Positions 34,065 to 39,398 of a stretch of DNA of 39,398 nt are shown here, piece by piece. Where the stretch lies: positions 1-39,398 of the forward strand of contig PBNK01000005.1 of NCBI GenBank assembly GCA_002723085.1, written 5' to 3'. Origin of the DNA: Crocinitomicaceae bacterium (GTDB lineage: Bacteria > Bacteroidota > Bacteroidia > Flavobacteriales_D > Parvicellaceae). A model generated the notes under the pieces. The model saw only the letters and a program-made list of their open reading frames with translations. It searched no databases and had not been told where the DNA came from. The position numbers were made by a program, and so were the translations under genes. Position 1 is the stretch's first letter; each line of letters starts with the position of its first letter.

Positions 34065-34836
34065 GGTGTTTTTTAAGAATTTGTTTGCTAAAAAGTTCGT
34101 AAATTTCTTTAAGATTAGAATCGTTTTCTAATAAATTAAGGTGATTTTCAATCAATTTTAAATCTTTTCTTGAAGCTGGACCAGTTTGCATAGAAAATGC
34201 TTCTTTTTCAAATGAGTTATCAATAGATTTTTGAAGTAAGAATTTTAAATCTTCATAATTCAAATCATTTTCTTCACAAAAAGATTTAATAGTACTTAAT
34301 AAATGATAAGTGAAATTATTGGTTGATACGGCAGAAATATGAAGCTTTTTTCTTTGATCAGAATTGACTTTGCTAAAATTAAATTCAAGTTTTTTACAAA
34401 CTGAACCTATTAATTTTTCATCTTCATTATTTGATGCTTCAATATAAAAAGCCACTTCTTTCCAATTTATATTATCATTTTTAATTAAGGTTTGCATAGG
34501 GTATAGGCATCCCCATCTTTTTGAAAAAGGATTTATTTTTTTGCTTTCTAAGCTACCTGAAGTATGTATAATTAGCTTTTCTGTTAAATCCATTCCTTTT
34601 AGTATTTCTAGATAGTAATCATCTTTCAATGCAACAAGATAGAATGTGGAATTATTAGGTATTCTATTTTTTTCAGAAATATATATCGAATTAACAGCTT
34701 TAGCTAATGAAATTCCGGAGGCTTTATGTTTATTGTAAATAGCGTCAATAGATATTCCTTTTTTAAAGAACAATTTAGCCAATTGAGAGCCAACATTTCC
34801 AGATCCTATTATAGTTGCGCTGATTTTTTTTTCCAA
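34048..34836 (-). CDS. Rossmann-like and DUF2520 domain protein
   Basis: 262 residues. The N-terminal Rossmann NAD(P)-binding motif is TIIGSGNVGSQLAKLFFKKG, with IIHTSGSLES in the middle of that domain, followed by the helical DUF2520 domain (LHISAVSTNNFTYHLLSTIKSFCEENDLNYEDLKFLL, TGPASRKDLKLIENHLNLL). It resembles the 6-phosphogluconate/hydroxyisobutyrate dehydrogenase fold, but the reaction is unknown. It overlaps the HAD gene start by 17 bases and abuts the HEAT-like gene. Confidence 0.88.
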   Translation of the reverse strand: MEKKISATIIGSGNVGSQLAKLFFKKGISIDAIYNKHKASGISLAKAVNSIYISEKNRIPNNSTFYLVALKDDYYLEILKGMDLTEKLIIHTSGSLESKKINPFSKRWGCLYPMQTLIKNDNINWKEVAFYIEASNNEDEKLIGSVCKKLEFNFSKVNSDQRKKLHISAVSTNNFTYHLLSTIKSFCEENDLNYEDLKFLLQKSIDNSFEKEAFSMQTGPASRKDLKLIENHLNLLENDSNLKEIYELFSKQILKKHHDHEL

Positions 34837-35376
34837 CTAAATTTCAATTTGTGATTCGAATTGCTGAATTACAGAAAGTAAAGATTGAAGCAAATTTAAA
34901 ATGGATTCGTCTTTACAATCGTTGATTTTCTCATTTATAATAGATGTTGCTAAAAACAAATCATCTTCAATAAATGGTCCTTCTAAATTTTCAATTAATG
35001 TTAACGCTTCAAGCAAGACCATAAAATCTCCATTACATGCAGTTTCTACAATAAGTGGAATGTGATCAGTTAAGTCAAATCCTGAACTCCATAAAGAATG
35101 CAATATTAGTTCTTTAGTGCTGTTATTTTCTTTTTCAAGAAAGGGCATTAATTCCCCAATTGATTTGGTGTTTTTTAGTTGGGAAAGAATTGACTTTATT
35201 TCATTTCTAATGTTTTCATTAGAAGTGTTTTCGTATAAATGAACCAATGGAACAATATGTTTTTCATTTCCTTTGTCTTTGATTTTAGTCAATGCTTTTT
35301 TCACCAATTTTAGATCTTCGCTTTTAAGATCTTTTATCAGTTGAATGTTAAAAGTAGTTTTTGTGCTTTCGCCCAT
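34837..35376 (-). CDS. HEAT-repeat-like helical protein, function unknown
   Basis: 179 residues from the preferred ATG at 35376 (MGESTKTTFNIQLI); an in-frame ATG at 35400 is possible. All-helical, with HEAT-like pairs (DLKLVKKALTKIKDKGNEKHIVPLVHLYENT; NEIKSILSQLKNTKSIGELMPFLEKE; DFMVLLEALTLIENLEG). Probably a protein-interaction scaffold. Its stop directly abuts the DUF2520 gene start, so it belongs to the same operon. Confidence 0.8.
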   Translation of the reverse strand: MGESTKTTFNIQLIKDLKSEDLKLVKKALTKIKDKGNEKHIVPLVHLYENTSNENIRNEIKSILSQLKNTKSIGELMPFLEKENNSTKELILHSLWSSGFDLTDHIPLIVETACNGDFMVLLEALTLIENLEGPFIEDDLFLATSIINEKINDCKDESILNLLQSLLSVIQQFESQIEI

Positions 35377-35445
35377 TTTTTTGAATTTATTAAGGGCCAC
35401 AAAAGTAAGATAATAAGATAATATAAATTGAATTTAAGGCAATAA

Positions 35446-36105
35446 TTAATGCCTAGCTCCAAATAGACTGCTTCCAACCCTAATCATATTGCTTCCGTTT
35501 TTAATGGCAATATCATAATCGTTACTCATTCCCATTGAAATTGTATTGAATTCATTAGGCTTATGAATAAGTTTTTTCATTTCATCAAAATAAGATTTAA
35601 GTTGCTTAAATTCTTGTTCGACCTGTGTTTTGTTATCAGTGAATGTAGCCATGCCCATAACTCCTTTGAAGACTATATTTTCCCATTTTAAGTGTTTGTT
35701 CTCATAAATAATGGATTTTAATTCTTCAATAGAAAAACCAAATTTTGTGCTTTCTTTAGCAATATGAAACTGAATTAAACAAGGTATTTTACGGTTGTTT
35801 TTTTTTCCTTGTTTGTTGATTTCGTTCATAAGTCTTTCACTGTCTACTCCATGAATTAAATGAACAAAAGAAGCAATGTGTTTTACTTTATTACGTTGAA
35901 GATGACCAATCATGTGCCAACGAATGTCTTTTGACATTTTTTCATGTTTTTCTATCAATTCTTGGACTTTGTTTTCTCCAAAATCTAAATGACCACTATT
36001 TAAAGCATCTTCAATTAGGGCAATTGGTTTTGTTTTAGAAACAGCAATCAATTGCACATCTAAGGGCAATGACTTTTTAAAGTCAATTATTTTTTCAGCA
36101 ATCAA
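35446..36105 (-). CDS. YggS/PLPBP-family pyridoxal-phosphate homeostasis protein
   Basis: 219 residues, normal for the family. The PLP lysine is in LIAVSKTKPI, followed by FGENKVQELIEKHEKM, IRWHMIGHLQRNKVKHI, HGVDSERL, FKGVMGMATFTDN and ISMGMSNDYDIAIKNGSNMIRVGSSLFG, all canonical. These proteins carry PLP on a TIM barrel and influence B6 and amino-acid homeostasis without a known enzymatic reaction. It overlaps the hydrolase gene by 4 bases. Confidence 0.95.
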   Translation of the reverse strand: MIAEKIIDFKKSLPLDVQLIAVSKTKPIALIEDALNSGHLDFGENKVQELIEKHEKMSKDIRWHMIGHLQRNKVKHIASFVHLIHGVDSERLMNEINKQGKKNNRKIPCLIQFHIAKESTKFGFSIEELKSIIYENKHLKWENIVFKGVMGMATFTDNKTQVEQEFKQLKSYFDEMKKLIHKPNEFNTISMGMSNDYDIAIKNGSNMIRVGSSLFGARH

Positions 36106-37028
36106 TTTGATGTGTTTTTGTTAATCCAGTTGTATAAAAAATCATAAACCTCTTCTTTGTTAGTTTCGTTTATCATTTCATGTCTTCCGCCTTCAAACAA
36201 TTTACAAGTAATGTTTGAAAAATTTAGTTTTTTACATTTATCTACTACTTCAATTACTCCCTTTCCATATTTGCCAACTGGATCCATATATCCAGAAAAA
36301 AATAAATAAGGAGTTTCTTTTTTCATTTTTTGTATTTGTGCAGTGTCGTTAATCTTTAATAAAGCTCCAGTTAAATCCACAAAAAACTGAGCAGTAAAAA
36401 TTTGCATGCAATATGGGTCATTAATGTATTTTTCTACAATTTTTTCATCCCTTGATAACCAATCTTTTTTTGTGGAATTATTTTTTATTTTTTTATTAAA
36501 ATCTCCAAAAGCTAAAAAATCTAACAGTTTAGATCTGTTTTTTTTGCCAAAAATTTTACCATTTAATTTAGCTAATTTATTTCCCACTAAACCTAGCAAT
36601 CCTGGGTGTCCAGCTGTTGCTGAGAAAATATATCCATTTGCAGTATTTGGATAATCTATGGCTATGCTTCTTGCAATAAACGAACCCATTGAATGTCCTA
36701 AAATTATAATTGGAACTTGAGAATGTATTTTTTTATAGTGTTCACTTATATTAACAATGTCTTTGGTTACTATATCCCATCCATTTTTGACTTGAAAAAA
36801 ACCTACATTTTCTATTTTTCCAGCTGTTCTACCGTGGCCTCTAAGATCTGATGAAATAACATATATGTCTTTACTATTCAACCATGATGCAAAATGATTG
36901 TATCTTCTTGAATGTTCACTCATGCCGTGAATAATATGAACAATTGCTTTAGGAGAAATGCATTCCCATTCAAAACAAATTAATTCAGTATCATCATGAG
37001 ATTTAAATGTTGTTTCAATTGCTTCCAT
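36102..37028 (-). CDS. Alpha/beta hydrolase, monoacylglycerol-lipase-like
   Basis: 308 residues, no signal peptide. Serine-aminopeptidase S33 / lysophospholipase family: oxyanion segment VHIIHGMSEHSRRYNHFA, SSDLRGHGRTAGK, nucleophile elbow ILGHSMGSFIARS, acidic residue in FFSGYMDPVGKYG, and catalytic His in LFEGGRHEMINE. It probably acts on lipid esters in the cytosol. First gene of the - strand operon; divergent from the cytochrome c assembly gene across ~120 bases. Confidence 0.9.
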   Translation of the reverse strand: MEAIETTFKSHDDTELICFEWECISPKAIVHIIHGMSEHSRRYNHFASWLNSKDIYVISSDLRGHGRTAGKIENVGFFQVKNGWDIVTKDIVNISEHYKKIHSQVPIIILGHSMGSFIARSIAIDYPNTANGYIFSATAGHPGLLGLVGNKLAKLNGKIFGKKNRSKLLDFLAFGDFNKKIKNNSTKKDWLSRDEKIVEKYINDPYCMQIFTAQFFVDLTGALLKINDTAQIQKMKKETPYLFFSGYMDPVGKYGKGVIEVVDKCKKLNFSNITCKLFEGGRHEMINETNKEEVYDFLYNWINKNTSN

Positions 37029-37118
37029 AAATATTAATCATAAATATATAATTGTTTAATATAATATTCATTAATGATTTAATAATGTTTTTACACTCAA
37101 CAGTACTTTTTTAGCATA

Positions 37119-37126
37119 TATTTTTG
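37119..37126 (+). promoter_or_regulatory. Candidate -7 box for the cytochrome c assembly gene
   Basis: TATTTTTG is an exact match to the Bacteroidota TAnnTTTG element and lies ~20 bases before the preferred TTG start. I see no good -33 TTG at the proper distance, so confidence is limited. Confidence 0.4.
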
Positions 37127-37147
37127 GTTAATTTCGCAAAGTACAAA

Positions 37148-39398
37148 TTGAAATGGCTTAAAAACATATTATCTCCAAAAGCAATGGCAGTATTGCTTTT
37201 TTTAATGGCTGCTGCGATTGGAACAGCCACTTTTATTGAAAACTCCTACGATACCACTACTGCCAAAGTGTTAATTTACAACGCTAAATGGTTTGAAATT
37301 ATTTTGTTTTTATTGATGTTGAATTTTTTAAACAACATCAAAAGATATAATCTTCTATCCTTAAAAAAATGGTCAGTACTTTTGCTACATATTGGATTTA
37401 TAGTTGTTTTAATTGGATCTTTTGTAACCCGTTATTTTGGTTTTGAAGGGGTTATGATGATTGAAGAAAATTCAAAAGAAAACAGCATTTATTCTTCTGA
37501 ACCTTATCTTCAAGTTAATGCTTTTGATTCTTTAGGATCAATTTCGGCTTATAAACAATATTATTTTACTGATTTAAACTCTATTGATTTATCGATGGAT
37601 TTTGAATTTCCTAATTATGGAAATGTTTCTCTTAATGTGCTAAAAAGAACTAAAAATGCTTTAAAAGAGTTTAAAACTGATGTTGTAGATGGTGGATTGT
37701 ATCTACATTTAGTTTTGCCGGGAATGGAAGATTTATACATTAAGAGTGGGACATACGTCATTAAAGGAGGTCAGGTTTATTCTTTTAATAACCGAGAAAT
37801 TTCTGAATCTGTTCAATTTTCATATGTAGATGAAAAATTAAATGTTTATGCTCCTTATGATATTTACAGAACTGAAATGTCTAAGTTGTCTAAACGCGAT
37901 CGTATAAATCCTTCTAATATTTCAAGAGATACATTATACTCTTTTTTCAAACATGAGATTGGTGAAAGAAACTTAATTTCTTTCTTAAATAATCAAATTA
38001 CGGTAATGGGAGTTGAAGAAAATGCTAAAGTAAGTTGGTCTTCAACTGAAAATGATGAATTACCTGATGCTTTTGACATAAATGTATGTGTAAATAAAAA
38101 TACTCAGAAACAAATTTGTATTAATGAAACAATTTTAGGAAAGGAAAGTTCTAGACCAACAAATAATTTGATTAACTGTGGGGGGTTAGCTTTTAATATC
38201 GCCTATGGTTCAAAAAAAATTATGTTGCCTTTTGAAGTTGGGCTTAAAGATTTTAGACTTGAAAAATATCCTGGATCAAAAAATGCAAGCAGTTACGAAA
38301 GCGACATTTTTATATTTGATTCAGTAAAAAATCATAATCAAGATTATAACCTTTTTATGAACCATGTAGTTGATTACAGAGGTTACAGGTTTTTTCAGTC
38401 AAGTTATACATGGTCCAACGAAAATGATGAAGACGAAGGAAAAGATCCAGATACCACTATATTATCTGTTAACTACGACTTTTTGGGCACATGGATTACC
38501 TATTTAGGATATTTGATGTTAGCCGTAGGTCTTCTTGGTACTCTTTTTAATCCAAACTCTAGATTTGTCTCCATCAGAAAAAAAATTATTAAAATGAGAA
38601 ATGCTAGAAAAAGCTTAGGAACACTTTTATTGTTTTTGAGTTTGCCATTTGTCAATTTTTCTCAACAAAATCAAACAACAAAATATACACCCATATCAGA
38701 ATCTGTAGCTGATTCAATTGGAACTTTGATGGTGCAAACTCTTGAGGGAAGGATTCAACCCCTGCATACATCTGCTTATGATGTGTTTCATAAAGTTTCT
38801 AAAGAAAGCCAGTTTGTTTTAGATGATTCAACTGTTTTAACACCAATGCAAGTATTTGTTGATTTAATTTTAGAACCTAAATATTGGAAAGATCAAAAAA
38901 TCATTTACATTAAAAGAGGGTCTGGTGTTCGAAAAACTTTAAAAATAGAAGGAAAGTTTGCAAGTTTTAATGATTTTTATAAAAACGATATTAATCTAGA
39001 AATTGATTCAATTTACAGTGTAAGTCTGCAAAAGCCAGACACTAGAAAAAATGTTTTTGATAAAGAATTATTAAAGGTAATTGAACGATTTAATGTTTTA
39101 TCACAAGTTCTTTCAGGAATGAATTATATTAAAGTAATTCCTATCGAAAATGATTCAAATAACAGTTGGGAAACTTCCCAGTTTTTTAATAAAAACTTAT
39201 TTGGATACAATCCTGTAAAATTAAATATAGCAGATTCAATTGGTACTCTTTTAGTTAAATCTGACTCTGGCAATATTGTTCATTTACATTCTTATGCAGT
39301 TGAACTTTTAAGTAAAATTTCTAATCAAAATGTTTTTAAACTTAATGATGGAACTTACTTGAGTTCTATGCAGGTATTTGTTGATTTAATGCTTCAAA
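37148..39398 (+). CDS. Cytochrome c assembly protein, ResB/CcsA type (3' partial)
   Basis: An open frame of 750 codons runs off the window without a stop. I prefer the TTG at 37148, because it gives MKWLKNILSPKAMAVLLFLM, aligned with family starts; ATG 37184 is the alternative, and the frame opens at 37115. The N-terminal ResB-like part has AIGTATFIENSYDT, WFEIILFLLMLNFLNNI, HIGFIVVLIGSFVTRYFGFEGVMMI, a long extracytoplasmic domain, and a helix LGTWITYLGYLMLAVGLLGTLF. Later TLEGRIQPLHTSAYDVFHKVS is the segment that precedes the CcsA half in fused Bacteroidota proteins. The heme-handling WWD motif of CcsA would lie beyond the window. Role: delivery and attachment of heme to c-type cytochromes at the cytoplasmic membrane. 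Confidence 0.88.
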   Translation, partial: MKWLKNILSPKAMAVLLFLMAAAIGTATFIENSYDTTTAKVLIYNAKWFEIILFLLMLNFLNNIKRYNLLSLKKWSVLLLHIGFIVVLIGSFVTRYFGFEGVMMIEENSKENSIYSSEPYLQVNAFDSLGSISAYKQYYFTDLNSIDLSMDFEFPNYGNVSLNVLKRTKNALKEFKTDVVDGGLYLHLVLPGMEDLYIKSGTYVIKGGQVYSFNNREISESVQFSYVDEKLNVYAPYDIYRTEMSKLSKRDRINPSNISRDTLYSFFKHEIGERNLISFLNNQITVMGVEENAKVSWSSTENDELPDAFDINVCVNKNTQKQICINETILGKESSRPTNNLINCGGLAFNIAYGSKKIMLPFEVGLKDFRLEKYPGSKNASSYESDIFIFDSVKNHNQDYNLFMNHVVDYRGYRFFQSSYTWSNENDEDEGKDPDTTILSVNYDFLGTWITYLGYLMLAVGLLGTLFNPNSRFVSIRKKIIKMRNARKSLGTLLLFLSLPFVNFSQQNQTTKYTPISESVADSIGTLMVQTLEGRIQPLHTSAYDVFHKVSKESQFVLDDSTVLTPMQVFVDLILEPKYWKDQKIIYIKRGSGVRKTLKIEGKFASFNDFYKNDINLEIDSIYSVSLQKPDTRKNVFDKELLKVIERFNVLSQVLSGMNYIKVIPIENDSNNSWETSQFFNKNLFGYNPVKLNIADSIGTLLVKSDSGNIVHLHSYAVELLSKISNQNVFKLNDGTYLSSMQVFVDLMLQ

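Overview
The window looks like chromosomal DNA of a marine-type member of the Bacteroidota, probably Flavobacteriales. The base composition is strongly AT-rich. There are proteins with type IX secretion (T9SS) C-terminal sorting domains, a PorP/SprF-type outer-membrane protein, a gliding-motility-associated C-terminal domain, DUF5723/OmpA and DUF2520 proteins. Two candidate promoters match the Bacteroidota TTG / TAnnTTTG pattern. No rRNA or tRNA gene and no CRISPR array was seen, and no gap between genes exceeds 300 bases.

Layout. (1) 1-10534, + strand: a tight three-gene run of two giant PKD-repeat surface proteins (T9SS type A end; CHU_C-type end) followed by a PorP/SprF-like protein with an unusual coiled-coil and SPOR-like extension. 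(2) 10536-15298, - strand: glycosyltransferase, hotdog thioesterase, small membrane protein, and a DUF5723-TSP3-OmpA outer-membrane protein with its own terminator. (3) 15543-18183, + strand: a membrane protein built from three GldL-like hairpins, and a membrane-anchored MutS-like ATPase. (4) 18176-22679, - strand: a VTT/DedA-like protein, small lipoproteins, a T9SS-exported esterase translationally coupled to two tandem paralogous membrane proteins, and another membrane protein.

(5) 22748-31140 is the most interesting region. Seven gene cassettes on the - strand are separated by hairpin sites with attC architecture (R''-L''-loop-L'-R'). In four of the seven cassettes the first 9-10 bases are the exact inverse of the cassette's own terminal R'' sequence, which is what a circularising integron cassette predicts. 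The array lies downstream of, and in the same orientation as, a XerC/IntI-like tyrosine recombinase gene. That recombinase carries the catalytic R, K, HxxR, H and Y residues but lacks the extra segment typical of IntI, and it is broken by a +1 frameshift at an A7 run. Cassette cargo: a secreted protein, membrane proteins, a WG-repeat protein ending in a Hint domain, a conserved hypothetical, a CotH-like protein, and a two-gene deacetylase/formyltransferase cassette. I read this as a sedentary, 'reverse-oriented' integron or integron-like system of Bacteroidota.

(6) 31264-32071, + strand: a small zinc-ribbon protein and aroQ. (7) 32078-37028, - strand: a compact housekeeping operon (alpha/beta hydrolase, YggS, HEAT-like protein, DUF2520 protein, KdsC-like HAD phosphatase, UbiA prenyltransferase, Maf), with overlapping or abutting genes from the HEAT-like gene to Maf. 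(8) From 37148, + strand: the first ~750 codons of a large ResB/CcsA-type cytochrome c assembly protein that runs off the window.
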